DNA of 64,000 nt from Agarophyton chilense (GCA_030374765.1 JARGXX010000040.1:1-64000); one strand, 5' to 3'. Shown: positions 41,458-53,427, counted from the first letter of the stretch. Notes: generated by a model not told the origin, from the letters alone. Made by a program: numbers and translations.

Positions 41458-43219
41458 TTATCGGATGATTTTGACACCTCCACGACTGGATCGATCAGTC
41501 GTATTCCTGCATGTAGAAAGCGTTATGCATACATCTTCGAATTCTACTACAATCCAAAAATCCTTCTTGATACCACAAAGAACTTGCATTGCTTTGGTGA
41601 AAACCTTCTCTTCGTCTATAGTTTCGCCTGTGGCAAGGGTTTCAGCAGATCCGACGGACTTAACTGGGTGTTGAGATTTATGACAGGACCAGCTGAGTGT
41701 GTGGAAAACTTGATGGATAGACAAGCTCCCAAACAGTACACTTACCAAGAGTCCAGGTTTTCCATTATTAATACTTTTACTGGCATCAGAGAACACAACC
41801 AGTGACATTTCATACTACTTGTCATCTGAAAGCTTACTGCACCTAATCAATGATCCACGTCTATTGAGGTTTTCCATCACCTTGTTTTTTGACAAAATGT
41901 CTCTCACTAGTGGCATAAGATTTTTTGCTGAAGCGAAAAAGAAGCATAAGCACAAAATGGCGAAGCAGAAATCCCTAACCACCCAATCTAACAGATGATT
42001 GAGTGAGAAGCAGATGCCTAAATCCTATTGAGAAGCTTTTCAAAATTTTTGCGTCTTGGTCTGCTGACCTTATACTTTTTGTAGCTTAGCAACTTTTCCT
42101 CACCATCTACAGTGATAGTACCGTCATCGTACTGCTGAACAAGAAGTCCATGAAAGTTCAGTTGTGCTGGTCTGTTGACAACAGTGCCGAGTTGGTGCTC
42201 TTCAGATATTTTCCTGACCACTGCTGACATTTTCTGCCCTGACGATGCATAAAGAATGTCATCGACCCGCTTGACAGTCTAGATACATGTTCGGCTGTTG
42301 CTGATTCGATAGAACAGCTGTTAAACGTAGAATAATTGCTGAAACCCTAATCCACGAAGTACGTTGTGGCTAAGATGCTGCCACTTCGCTGCTGCACATG
42401 CAAGTCCGTGTGCGGCGGACAGAAGTAACCAGTAATGGTACTACTTTGTGTTGCATTCTCTCGCTGTGATCAGGTAGACGTCTCTCTGAGCCTCAGTCTG
42501 CAAAACGGCGCTCTTCTTATCGATTCTTGCTGGTGTCCAATTGAAGATCACTGCAGGGAAAAGCAACATTCGAATTCCAACCGGGGCGCATTTGGCAGAG
42601 TCCGTATTAAGCATTTCTCTGTCTCTGTCTTTGCTCTCATGCGAGGCCATGCGGGCTTTCAGTGTAAAACGATCATCCTCATACCTTTTCACCTTGTAGA
42701 TTACATGACGAGACACATTGTTTACATTCGAAGGAACGTTTGAGACAGGGATATCTTTGACAATCCTCTATAACGACTTATCTTCTTTGGCGGACGCATT
42801 TTCGGTTGCGTGAGAAGGGGGTCCCTGAGTCTGGTGAATCATGAACTACGTTGCCCTGAAGGCCTCGTAGTGATTACGAGTGACTTCCTTCAGTACTGCG
42901 AAGTTCCTGTCCCGGGAAAAGTTGCACTTCTGCTCCGTTTAGTACCTCCTTCTGCGTTAAATATCCCTGTAATACTGCTTTTGATCTCACCAATGCACCC
43001 TAATCTCGTCTCCAACACTTGAAAATTGCTGTCCGATGGAGCAATTTTTTCTTCTGGAAACTGATGTACTGAAGTGTGGGTATGTACGGTTTCAGTGTCA
43101 AAGTATTCGTCTAGATTGTGCTCCGTCTCCATAATTTCATATACACGGGTTCTGCCCATGCCGTAGATGGTATCCTGCACAGCGGAAGCTATGTTGCTGA
43201 CGGGGCTTAAGACCCGCAC
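41458..43219 (-). pseudogene. Decayed RC-D-type copia RT/RNase H relic
   Basis: Short frames match RC-D in the correct order on the minus strand. A linker piece is at 43219-42890. The RT N-terminal half at 42716-42441 has HVIYKVKRYEDDRFTLKARM against HTLYKIKTNDDGSLKLKARI in RC-D. A second RT piece at 42230-42018 has GTITVDGEEKLL against GDLTIETDADDKM. RNase H at 41808-41458 has FSDASKSINNGKPG and CHKSQHPVKSVGSAE. Similarity is only moderate and the pieces are scattered over stops, so this is an old insertion of a related family. LTRs are not visible. Confidence 0.78.
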
Positions 43220-43288
43220 AGCAGAGTGTAGGGAAAAGGGAAAAACGTCAGGTAAAGATCGTACTGATTCGTAGTCTCGACAGCAAAT

Positions 43289-43734
43289 TGTAACGCAATG
43301 ACGGGTGGGTCAGCGTACAGGTATCGACCGGTGGTAGCGTGGTAGAGCGGGTCCTAAGGTTCGAATTCTTGACGGCGGCACTCCCAGTGTACTTGGTGCA
43401 ATGGGCTGGCGTTTACTGCGTAGTCTTACAGGTTGGAGCTACGGAAACGATGGCTTGAAGACCAATTGGTGGACCGAATATACCAAAGGGGGTTACTTAG
43501 TATCCTAACGGTGCCTATTTTACTCTAAGGGAGAAGCGTCGCTCGAGCCAAGTAAATAGTACTGGCGAGGCGCTGGGATCTCCCTGATACTGGAATGCTA
43601 ATCTATAACAATAATTAAAATTAATTAATAATCTCCCTGAGTCGAGCTGAGGTCGGCCAGTCGACGTGGCGTCTGTAAGATTCCTCAGGGCCCGGCGGTT
43701 TACAGAGCTCAACCGTTATCGTCGCTCCTTAACA
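43289..43734. repeat. 446-bp direct repeat, left copy
   Basis: This starts TGTAACGCAATGAC and ends GCTCCTTAACA; the partner is 50055-50500, of the same length. TG...CA ends suggest LTRs, but neither a PBS nor a purine tract adjoins either copy and no target duplication is seen. The first 100 bp contain TAGCGTGGTAGAGCG followed by GGTTCGAATTC, which resemble the A and B boxes of a tRNA promoter set too close together, so a tRNA-derived SINE is an alternative. Confidence 0.8.
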
Positions 43735-44159
43735 CAAAGAGCACAATATAAGGCAAACCTCAGATGCAAATTCATTGCAATGCCCTTTAGGGTTGCTTTC
43801 AGCGTGGCTGCTGAAAGCATTTATTAATAGTGCTTGAAGAGGTACTAATGATAGTTCTAGCAAGAGCAATTACTAACGAGAGGCAACCGAAAAAACTGCT
43901 GATGCCTACCATCGAATTCAAGACAGAAAAGCAGAAATAAAGTCTCATGACCAGTATCGAGAACAGAATGCATATTCATGCCTTTGTATAATATGCACAT
44001 GACAAAGCAGCACGCACTCCGTTAGCGCTGAAAGAATTTGAATACGTCGGTCATCATAGTGCGCGATGTCGTGGAGTCGGTCGATACAACAGGGCCCTAT
44101 GAGTTGTGACGTGCAAGCGTACGGAGGTCACTTCGATATAGACGAAACAATAGAGCGGT

Positions 44160-45200
44160 TACGTTGAGTTTCCGTCTTCTCCAATTCATCCATGTATCCG
44201 GAAACCAGAATAGGGACATCCCCGCGTAGACTGTTCAAAGTTATCCAGTCCGTTTCCTCGTCAGAGAATCAGCGTCATTTTTGAAGTAACTCAATATTCT
44301 CTTATCGGCATTTGATATTTTAGAAAACGGTCAATAACCAACAGTTCATTTTCTTGAGAGGCAAGATAGTGTCTAACTTCTTCAGTGACTTCGAAACTTT
44401 TGTTTCGAGAGAATTTCAACCTGCGACCGTGTAACTCTTCCTTATGACCGTCATGTGAAGACTCGAAAAGGATGATATACTCGTTTCGACATTCGAGTAC
44501 GCAATATGGTCCAACCCACTTGAGTGATTGTTTTTTAGTCCGCTCACGCTGCAGTACACCCCGAAGAATGGAGTAACCCTTGGTAAATATGATTCCGTCC
44601 AAGGCGAATTGCAGCTGTCTAATGCGGTATAGTTGAGCCTTTTTTAATGTCTTTGAGTTCAAGAACTCCCACTTTCTCACCAACTTTCCGGTGAATAGCA
44701 GTAAGCGGCGAGTCCTGGTTATGATCAGTAAACACCGTCAAAGACAACGGTTATCGAGTCGGTAAATATCGGATTGTTCAAAGCATATTGTACAACTGGC
44801 AAAATACTGGGGCAACAGCTTTTCGGGAGCTGGTACTCAGAAAGAAGAGCACGAGATACGCTTAGGAGCTCTGGGCAGACTACTTCAACACTTCCATTTG
44901 ACCAAGTGCAACACGCCAACGTGGAATGATGAGATGGCTTGGTCCTTTTCTTCAGAACACGAACGACTTCGTTCTTGAAACGAGAGCCGCGTTTACAGAC
45001 CCCCTTGTTAGACAGACCAAACGCTGCAAACCTGTTTATCAAAAAATTTTGCTGCGACTTCAGCTGTGATTTCGGTCGTGGTTGTGAGCCAAAACTAACC
45101 GCTGTGATCATTTTTGACTACCAGAACATACAAAAAGCCATCCTCTCCACGTGACATGTAGCAAAAGTCGAAGTAAAACAATTCATTAGGTTGTAGACAT
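44160..45200 (-). pseudogene. Decayed Ty3/gypsy (chromovirus-like) integrase relic 1
   Basis: The minus-strand frame 45111-44725 resembles an integrase core: AAFGLSNKGVCKRGSRFKNEVV, then SNGSVEVVCPELL with the last catalytic Glu, and ILPVVQYALNN. The second Asp position is lost. The frame 44683-44291 gives the GPY module (LKWVGPYCVLE) and a tail with QENELLVI. Beyond its stop, another frame reads SDEETDWITLNSLRGDVPI, matching the chromodomain of relic 2. So an integrase with a C-terminal chromodomain was once encoded here. RT is absent. Confidence 0.75.
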
Positions 45201-47483
45201 GCAGTTTGTGAAATTAAAGCTACAAACTGGGAAAAGTGATTGATTCGAATCCACATTAAATACGGTTTTCTACATGTGCATTACGAAAATGCCGAGAAGT
45301 TTTTAAATGCTCACCGCATGAAATCTAGGCTTAACTAGAATTCCGAAAACACGGAAACATTGTTCAGCAGGGCATTGCATTCCCTCATATGAACTATCCG
45401 GGTTTAGTAGAGAAACACAACCGTTTCTCAGCTGCCTCAACTCTGAGCACATTCGGAAGCAGCATATTCTAAGCTGTAATCGGGTGCGAGTCTTCTTTCT
45501 CTCTCACCATTTGTGGATTGCACTTGTACCCAGAAGTTCAAATATGTACTTTGAACTTTGTCTTATGCACGGGGCCCTCTCTTTCTGTAGCTTTCGAAAG
45601 AACATATCATCTTTAACCGCTGCACCTTTTGAACAGTCGAGATTGAAATTCTGGCAACAAAAAACCTGTTTCGCTTGGTGATACTTGTTTTCCTTTCCTA
45701 GCAAACCCCAACATCCTTTTTATCGGTACTCTCAACGCATATTCGAAGGCTAGCGTGAAGACAAAGAAGCGGAGGAGGCGAATCATGTCTCAGAGCCAAG
45801 ATCTTTCGAAAGCTCAATACGTGATCGAAGTGAAGTTCCATGCCTATTCTTTCCGTTTCAATCTACGCACCTGATGACCTGCTACCCCGTACAGAGAGGC
45901 TATTAGTTGTTCAGAAAAGTCCAACATATAGACATCTTTTGTTTTAGTGGAAAGGATGGAATGTCGTGCGTATCAAATACGTAATTCAGTAGGGCGTACT
46001 CTTTTCCGTGCACCCGCCATCAGCATTACACAGAACGTGACATAGAAAATCGATCCATCACTACGAATTCACGCCATTTGGTTGAATCACTGGACTATGG
46101 AATGATACTTTCTAGAGATTCCCATTTCGGAACAAAACTCTGCGGCACGAATTCATTGGAATTCCATACCACAGGAAAAAAAGTTGCAACTAAAATTGGA
46201 GACGAGAGCAATCAAGGACTGCACTATCAGCCTACAGGAACAAACAACCCGGAACAATTCACGACACCAAAGCCCCGTATAACAGCAGAATTAACATCTC
46301 AGATAAATTCCAGACACTCTGAGAAGGCCAGTGAACTTTAATCTGGCGCGAAGTAGTTCGAAATAGAGTAAATCAAAAAGTTCGACACTTTCTTGAAGTC
46401 ATCAATGATGAGATGGTATTAATTTTGACATGTGACTTTGTCTATTTCGAAACTTCTTGCATACTCCTTAAAAATGTCTATCTGTTTCATGACAGCAGGT
46501 GATAATTAATTCGCTTTCTTGATGAATCGTGTCTATGTTTAAATTAATGAAAATCCGTAGGAAATGTAATATTAAACTTCCCAAACGGAGCTGAAAGGAC
46601 ACCATGGTACAAAACAGTTGCTGCTACGCCCACGCTTTGTACTACTCGTCGGTAAACCTCAGACTTGCGCCTGCAAAACTGTCAACGTCTGTCAGAATGA
46701 AGTGGGCTTTGGGAGTTGATGACAACAGAGCTCTAAACAGTAGAAGTCATAATATCAGAACTCAAATGCTAGGTCTTCTCCTTCCGAACAGGAGTTCAAA
46801 CTGCTCTTCAATCAAAGTTTTCCTACTTTGAGTTGGGGCGCTTTCGAGCACTTCATATATGTCTATCAAGCACTAGATTCCGTCTTCCGCCCACTCGGTT
46901 CAATGCAGGAAGCGCAATTCCATTTTGGACATATACGACTTCAGCTTGTTCAACAATTTCTGTCTCGTGTGAAAGATCGTCAGGACAGTGATCAATAACT
47001 TCGTTGGCGATGAAATGGCTATAAAATTGCGTATGAGATCTTGAGGCATGCTATGAAGAACTTTGGTGTTGTTGACATGTCGCGATTCGCGCTCGTCGCA
47101 CCTGACGCAAAAGGATGGGCACCAAGAGAGGTTCCGCGCTGTGTCTGATGCCCCCAGACTCTTTGACAAATTCTGGTATTCTTTACTATATAGTAGTCTC
47201 TGGTGCTCTAAGACCAGCTCGTAGGTTGCGTTTCTAGATTTTCTATGATGCGTGCGCTGCGTAGGTTTCGCTGTCGTCCAGCAGCTGTCTACTTCGAGGT
47301 CCTATGCAGTCCAAGCGCCCGCATCTCACTCCCGACTGCAGTCCACTCTGGGCTGAAGTTGCGCTATTTCATCCCAGTTTCGCAGCACTCTGCTTTGGGG
47401 TGCACCTACGCATCCCAGATGTGCTCGTGGGTGGTCAACAGTCCCCCTATGACCAATTTTTCGAAAGGAATATGGAAGATTGG
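45201..47483. other. Unassigned AT-rich interval between the two gypsy relics
   Basis: About 2.3 kb with small frames only. One (47169-46900, minus) has a C-x2-C and a short helical stretch and may be a further retroelement fragment, but I cannot place it. There are no repeats shared with the rest of the window. Confidence 0.35.
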
Positions 47484-50070
47484 TCATAAAAAGTTGACCG
47501 GTCTCTTTTGTCGTGTTGTACCGTCCTTCCTTACTTGTTCCAGATATTCTTCTACCAAGTCTGGTACATCGCGCTGTAGCCTTTCCAATGGGACCCAGTA
47601 TGTTTCGCTGTCTTCAAAGCCTTTCCATTTGACCAAGATGTCCAATATGCCGTCTTCCTTTATGATATTCTGGAAATCTTCGAACACTAGTAGCTCGTTT
47701 TCTTGATAATAGAGGTGATTTAGAAGTTCTTTGGTGATTTGAAAATTCTTGTTCCGGTAAAACTTTAACCACCGGCCGTGCACTAGTTCCTTCTTTCCTG
47801 AAAGCAACTGTTCAACTTCGAATATGTATTCAACATTGCAGCTTGTCACTCGATATGGACCTGTCCAGTGTAGCGAGAGTTTCCTTTTAACTTTCTTCTG
47901 TAGCAATTCTTTCAACACAAAGTCGCTCTCAGAAAATTTCACGTTCCGTACTCCCGTTTTCCTCTTGGGTGATTCTACCGCTGCTTTTCGTTTCCCGTTA
48001 GAATCTGTGGCGACTTCCCGGTGCATGAGCTTTATTGCTTCTCTACGCCGGTTGAATTATCGCAATTGCCTAATCTGTGCCTCGGTGATGGACAAAATTT
48101 CCGACTCTCTTTTGCCTTCAGTGAGTCCGGCGAACGGGCTGTCCTGCTTCAGCCCGGTAAATACTTCGAGTGGATATCGATTCTTCAATCGCTTCAACGG
48201 GGAGTTATTCAGTGCTGACTGCACCAGTGACACCACACTGGGCCATGAGGCGAATGGAAGCTGAAACTCTGACAGTAGTTCTTTTGCCGCTCTTGCTAGC
48301 TCTCTGCACACTACCTCAACTATGCCGTTGCTTCACGATGCGTAGGACAGGGTGTAGTATGCTGAATGTGCAAATGATCCTTGAGACTACGTGTCACTGT
48401 GTTCTTAAAATGACTGGCTTGATAGGAGACCCATATCCTCGAAGTTCCGAAGGCGGCCAACCATTTTATAAGAAGTTCAGCGGTTACTTCAGCCGTTGCT
48501 TCGGTTGTAGGTACGAGCCATAGATAGCCAGAGAAGTCGTTTTTGATCACCAGAACGTAGATGTGATGTTTTTCTCCTTTTCCAATGTAGCAGTAGTCGA
48601 AATGGATTACTTCGTTGGGTTTCGTAGAGTGAATTGCAAACCATACAGGCCTTGGCACGGTAAATCTTGGTCGAATAGCGAGGCAGTGGATACAGGATGC
48701 CACGGAGTCGTTCACATCTTTGTCCATACAGTCCCACCAGAAGTGTGTCTCGATGTCTGCCTTTCACACTTCCTTTGCTCGGTGTCCTGTGGATCCGGTG
48801 TGTGCTGCGATTAAAACTATTAGCTTAAAAAGTGTGCCTAACTTCCGAACCCATATAAGCCCTCAACTGTTTCGCCAAATGCCTTGATTCTGCTTTAAAC
48901 TGCCGGGTGGCTTCTCTGGACTGCTACGTTGTGTGTTCTCCAGGTCTTTGAGTTTTGGCCAGTCGAGTTTCGGTTTCAGTTCGGGGCTTATTGGCGCCAT
49001 GAGAACAGTCTCGCATGCCCTCAGAGTGGCTACTTTGACTTTGTCAGGACTTTTTGAGGCCCAACGTGTCATAATATCACCCCAAACATTCCGTTTCTCC
49101 GGTAGATGCTGTATGATATACCTGAAACGTTTGAGCTTCATTGCCCATCTCATTAGCTTGCTAGCCGTGTGGCGTGATGTGCCGGGGGTGCAATTGTGTC
49201 TTCTTTTGTGTCTCTGTAGGATACACCACTGCAGTTACCCTTCTCAGTAGGTACACTGAGGCGGCTGATACGCATACCATTGATCGCCGGGCCGACCTTC
49301 TCGAGGTGGTCGTCTAAGTTGAATTCTATTTCATTGAGTAGGGGGCGTCCAAGAATCACCCCTTTCATACTCTGATCCGTAATGAAGAACTCTACTCCAT
49401 GCGGAAGTATAAGTATCTTGGTCCTGAGCAGGGTTATAAATAGGGGCACCGCCACCCTTTGCTTTGATGTGAACACCATGAGGGCTTCTTCATTGCTCTC
49501 AAAAGCAGTCTCGAGTTCGATGGACTCAGGGAGATTGATGACTTCCAAGTTGCTTCCTGCAATGACTTGCTTCATCAAGTCTTTTGAGATAGCACTGTAG
49601 TCGGCAAAAGAGTCTCTAATTGTGACTGCAGCGCCTCTTTCGTCGATTAAAATGTTTTACCTTTCATTGCTGCTCGGATGGCTTGACAAACGGGCGACTT
49701 TGATGCTTCTCTTCCCCTGCTTCTCTGCGAATAAATCGTCCAGGAGCTGCTTCCGTTCATCAGCAAAGGTAATACTACAGTCTTGGATACGGTGCTTTTT
49801 GTCGCAGTTCCTGTTCAGGCAAGGCCTCGTCCACACAGTACCGTCTGCGGCGGTTTTCTGTGCTCCTGAGTTCGAAGAATCTCGTTTCGAACGTTTTCGA
49901 CTGCGCTCTATATCTTCGGGTTCACTCTTCTTCGAAACGTTTCCTCCGTCGCGCTCGTGTCTCCGCTTTATCTGCACTCGTGCAGTTTCGCCGTTATGCA
50001 CTTCGACGAAAAGAGCGCTGGCGCGTTTCATAAAATAGGATATGCTTTCCTTCTTGTAATGCAATGACAT
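47484..50070 (-). pseudogene. Decayed Ty3/gypsy chromodomain element, relic 2 (RT deleted)
   Basis: Minus-strand pieces in order: a truncated Gag tail (50070-49657) with a Cys/His motif CLNRNCDKKHRIQDC; a retropepsin region (49578-49153) with GVILGRPLLNEIEFNLDDH; then directly the end of RNase H (49153-48863; RWAMKLKRFRYIIQHLPEK). The whole RT and most of RNase H are therefore missing. The integrase zinc and core follow (48727-48320; HFDYCYIG; second Asp changed to Tyr in VSYQASHF). The core continues in another frame (48311-48057), then comes the GPY module and a chromodomain (48026-47484) with DILVKWKGFEDSETYWVPLE. Chromodomains target such elements to marked chromatin. The right end is cut by the 446-bp repeat. 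Confidence 0.85.
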
Positions 50071-50500
50071 GTGGGTCAGCGTACGGGTCTCGACTGGTGG
50101 TAGCGTGGTAGACCGGGTCCTAAGGTTCGAATTCTTGATGGCGGCACTCCCAGAGTACTTGGTGCAATGGGCTGGCGTTTACTGCTTATTGCTACAAGTT
50201 GGAGCAACAATAACGATGGCTTGAAGACTAATTAATAGAACTAATATACCAAAGGGGGTTCTTTAGTATCCTAACTGTGCCCACCTTCATCTAAGGGAGA
50301 AGTGTCGCTCGAGCCAAGAGAATAGTACTGGCGAGGCGCTGGGATCTCCCTGGCACTGTAATGATAATGTATGACACTAATTAAAATAAAATAATAATCT
50401 GCCTGAGTCCAGCTGAGGTCGGCCAGTCGACGTGGCGTCTGTAAGATCCCTCAGGGCCCGGCAGCTTACAGGGCTCAACCGTTATCGTCGCTTCTTCACA
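50055..50500. repeat. 446-bp direct repeat, right copy
   Basis: Partner of 43289-43734 in the same orientation and of equal length. The flanks are CAAAT before the left copy and TATCT after the right copy, so there is no target duplication across the pair. Confidence 0.8.
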
Positions 50501-50658
50501 TATCTCCCTCCTTAGGATTCGGCCATTACGGCGAAGTCAAGATGGCCTCATCATTGACCGAGGGGACGCGATCTCTTTGTCGCTCCCAGTACCATTGGGC
50601 GCGACGGGACGTCGCGTGGTCATCGCATGCGGGGATGCGACGAAGCGTGAGCTGACCA
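50501..50658 (+). other. Possible end of an LTR preceding the PBS-like motif
   Basis: 158 bp of GC-rich sequence ending GAGCTGACCAT and running into TTGGCGCCGAAGG. If the motif is a PBS, this is the 3' part of a 5' LTR in plus orientation. The equivalent of this stretch in the first block lies before base 1, so it cannot be compared. Confidence 0.3.
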
Positions 50659-50932
50659 TTGGCGCCGAAGGAAAATTAATTTGCTTAAGGACTGAAACTC
50701 CCGCGCGCCGTAGACACTGGCCATAGGTACATCGCCGGCGTATTCCTCGTGGTGCGGTATCCCGGTCGTCCCTTGGCTTATTCTCCCCTGACCGTCATTG
50801 GGGCCTTCCTTAGTCTTTGCTCTTCCTTTGGCGACCCAATGCGCTTCGTCTACTGTGGTTTACGCCTGTCAGTACTTTCAGGTCAATTCCATTCGTCTTC
50901 TCATCGCGGTAATTTTTCATTAGTCGCGCGCG

Positions 50933-51190
50933 ATGCCAAACTCGCCTTATAAGCCCGTCAGATACGCTATTCTCCCTCCGGAATATGTCGCTTCCGTCGG
51001 CTCTCCTATCCATTTCCCGGCTGACCAGCCTGTGGGGAGCGGCATTATAGCTTCGAAAAACCAAACGGGGAGCTTCTCGGGATACCAAGTGGCTTACGAA
51101 CGTCACGGGGACTGCTACGACCATACAGTCGGACGGAATCCGCAAGTAATGCGTCATATCATTCTTCCGTACTCAGTAGAAGAATCCTAA
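50933..51190 (+). CDS. Hypothetical 85-aa protein in the left flank, copy 2
   Basis: Same length and frame as 276-533, with a handful of substitutions (for example MPNSPYKPVRYA for MLNSRYKPVGYA). Unrecognised. Confidence 0.35.
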   Translation: MPNSPYKPVRYAILPPEYVASVGSPIHFPADQPVGSGIIASKNQTGSFSGYQVAYERHGDCYDHTVGRNPQVMRHIILPYSVEES

Positions 51191-51304
51191 AGGTTCGGTC
51201 ATATGTATCTCGGTGCCCGAAGGTTTTCCAAAATACCCGATTTTTGGAAGGGCAGCATGAATGCGCCCAGCGTCTCGTAATATAACCGATGGTTTCATTG
51301 TCCT

Positions 51305-51529
51305 GTGGATCTACGTTCGGCGACGCTATATTGCACCTTAATCCAAGCGGACATGCCGTACGTCCGCTGCGAGGAGGAAGCCCAATACCAGTTCAGGGTG
51401 ACCAAACTCCTTTCGGACCTATACAAGGAGTTCATCCCGCCTCATGTGCGATTTCCTCCGGCGGGTCACAACCTTTTGGCGCTTATATGCTTCCGGCCGC
51501 TGTATGACCGCCTGTTTTTGGATGTCTAA
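51305..51529 (+). CDS. Hypothetical 74-aa ORF in the left flank, copy 2
   Basis: Open frame beginning MDLRSATLYCTLIQAD, with a charged middle (CEEEAQYQF) and an aromatic/leucine-rich end. It looks more protein-like than the alternative frame but is unrecognised. It is broken by a stop in copy 1 (648-872). It ends 32 bp before the RG-A LTR, so it may be the remnant of a longer frame cut by that insertion. Confidence 0.35.
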   Translation: MDLRSATLYCTLIQADMPYVRCEEEAQYQFRVTKLLSDLYKEFIPPHVRFPPAGHNLLALICFRPLYDRLFLDV

Positions 51530-51561
51530 TAGGGTCTATCGGAACGAGATAAACGAGCCCG

Positions 51562-52143
51562 TGTCGTACAATCACCTCTGGGGTCTGCTACTGTCTTGTC
51601 TCAGGAGCATGTTGACGCTCAACCTCAGAAGGTAGACATGATAAAGCTTGATGGTAACAGGTCACCGTGAAAACCCGCAGGGGCAAACGGCGGGGCAACT
51701 AGCCTACACCGTGTAGGTGAACGATGGTAGGCGTCGACGCGCGGTAAAACCTATGTGTTAGTTGAGAAACAATGAACCAAAAGATATAGTTGTGACCCAA
51801 GTGGGGTCTGTCTTTATCAGACTAGGGTGGAGGAGGTGCAGTTCCCTATATGCAGTGGACTGCACCCTCCAGATCACCCGGAAGGTGCCAGCAAGGCACG
51901 GTCTCTGACCTAGTTTCAGAGACCTGGCCAGCACTGGCTACAGTGCCAGGTGGCCACTCCACTACTGAATTACTAACAATCACTCAACCAGAAGGTACAT
52001 GTCAACACTACACGTGGCTAACAACACCTAGATGGTAACTCGCCCGGAGCTGCGTGGCCGATGATCCCTCGCATCCATCACCTACAAGGTCAGTGTAGTA
52101 TATCGACAACCTCAAAGGTCAAACCTTCTGCCACTATACGACA
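51562..52143 (-). repeat. RG-A 3' LTR, copy 2
   Basis: 582 bp with TGTCGT/ACGACA ends. The purine tract at 52144-52157 is the same as in copy 1. Confidence 0.92.
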
Positions 52144-52313
52144 GACCCCCTTCCTACCCGTGAGACACGCCCCGTGTCTCCTTCCACCAAACCATAAAGG
52201 TATAGAGAGCGACAGCAGCCCGGGCATCGGAGTGGTATCCGCCAGCGGTTGCTCACGGTGCGCGACGCGCGATCCCTTGTGGTTCAAAAATCGGTGCCAG
52301 TGTCGGTTGGGGA

Positions 52314-52592
52314 GTGCGAGTGATGACGGCGGCGGACGAATTGAGCGACAACCATCCAGGTAGGGACTGTCATGAGGACGATGCAGTGTCAATAGCGCGC
52401 TCGCGGACACCTTTTCGGCTGTTGGACCCTGCGTTCTTGCAATTCTGCTTCTGCATAGCCCATCGTTCAACCAAGTTGGTATCGCACCTTTTTCGGTTGC
52501 TCAAACTTAATATTCCTCCTAGGTACCTGCGCGTGCCGTGCCCTCTGGGTGTTCCCACGGCTTGGCAACCCTTCAGGTATTGCTGTCCTTAA
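52314..52592 (+). CDS. Antisense hypothetical ORF next to the RG-A 3' LTR, copy 2
   Basis: 92 residues, same length as 1657-1935. Unrecognised. Confidence 0.25.
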   Translation: MRVMTAADELSDNHPGRDCHEDDAVSIARSRTPFRLLDPAFLQFCFCIAHRSTKLVSHLFRLLKLNIPPRYLRVPCPLGVPTAWQPFRYCCP

Positions 52593-52899
52593 TTGGCGGC
52601 ATCGCGACCTTAACCGTGCTGTGCAGCTTTCCTTGAAGGTTCACTGGCTTCTCGACCTTTAAGGTTTCGTGTACCTTTTAAGGATTGATTCTTGGCGCCT
52701 GTTGGGCCTGAGCCTGCGTCGATACAACCATTGAGGTATTGACCTGGGTCCGTGGCGGAAGCTTCCGGTTGTGAGACCTTATTGGTGTTGAGCGCCCCCG
52801 TTGGTAATCGCGCGACCTTTCTCGGGTTTTTCATTCCGGTTTACCTTTAAGTCTATCACAGGATCGCGACGCCTCCACGCTCGCGTTTGAACCCATTCG

Positions 52900-53427
52900 G
52901 TGCCACGGCGACGCACCTTGCGCCGCATCGTGGATTCGCTACCGAAAACTCGAAGGGGTGGGTCGTCCCCATACGCAGCACCAGCGCTCGAGAGACGTGA
53001 GGTGCCGGTTACCATTGAGGTTGAAGAATTAGGCGATTCCGAGGGGATTGATACCCCTGAAGTTATGCCTTTAAGGTCGGATTGGTCGCGCTCCACGATA
53101 CCTCAAAGATCAGGAACCCCTCGCGCCCGTACGATGGCAACTGTTGCACCTGAAAGATCGATGTCGGGACTACCGGAAAGGTTGGATACGTTTGCCGTCT
53201 CTTCGGAACGTACTGAGGAGGCCTCACCTCAGAAGGGTAAATACCCGCTGGAGGATACTCGCCGATTTGGTTACAAGAACATCGTTCAGGGGACCGATTA
53301 TACCGTGAAGGATTTGGACTCGTATCTCGAGCAGAGCGAGAATTACCATTGGGATTCCCATCAAGGTTGGGAGGTTTTCGATCGTGCGACTTGGACACGA
53401 CTAGACACCTGTTGGTCGATATGCTGA
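52900..53427 (+). CDS. Antisense ORF (aORF) part 1 of RG-A, copy 2
   Basis: 175 residues. It matches part 1 of copy 1 up to FDRATW, then terminates within ten residues because roughly 80 bp are deleted. After the deletion it is in the same frame as part 2 (53479-54117), separated only by stops, which supports the idea that the two parts once formed a single antisense protein. The acidic, Ser/Pro-rich composition is preserved. Confidence 0.45.
   Translation: MPRRRTLRRIVDSLPKTRRGGSSPYAAPALERREVPVTIEVEELGDSEGIDTPEVMPLRSDWSRSTIPQRSGTPRARTMATVAPERSMSGLPERLDTFAVSSERTEEASPQKGKYPLEDTRRFGYKNIVQGTDYTVKDLDSYLEQSENYHWDSHQGWEVFDRATWTRLDTCWSIC

Noticed and set aside
41212-41805. 197-aa plus-strand ORF
   Set aside because: It is antisense to the copia RNase H relic at 41458-41808, which has recognisable motifs; the plus-strand frame resembles nothing.
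43330-43400. A true tRNA gene in the head of the 446-bp repeat
   Set aside because: A-box- and B-box-like motifs are only about 24 bp apart and no cloverleaf can be drawn.
43289-50500. The 446-bp repeats as the LTRs of gypsy relic 2
   Set aside because: The right copy cuts into gag, neither a PBS nor a purine tract is adjacent in either orientation, and the flanks show no target duplication.
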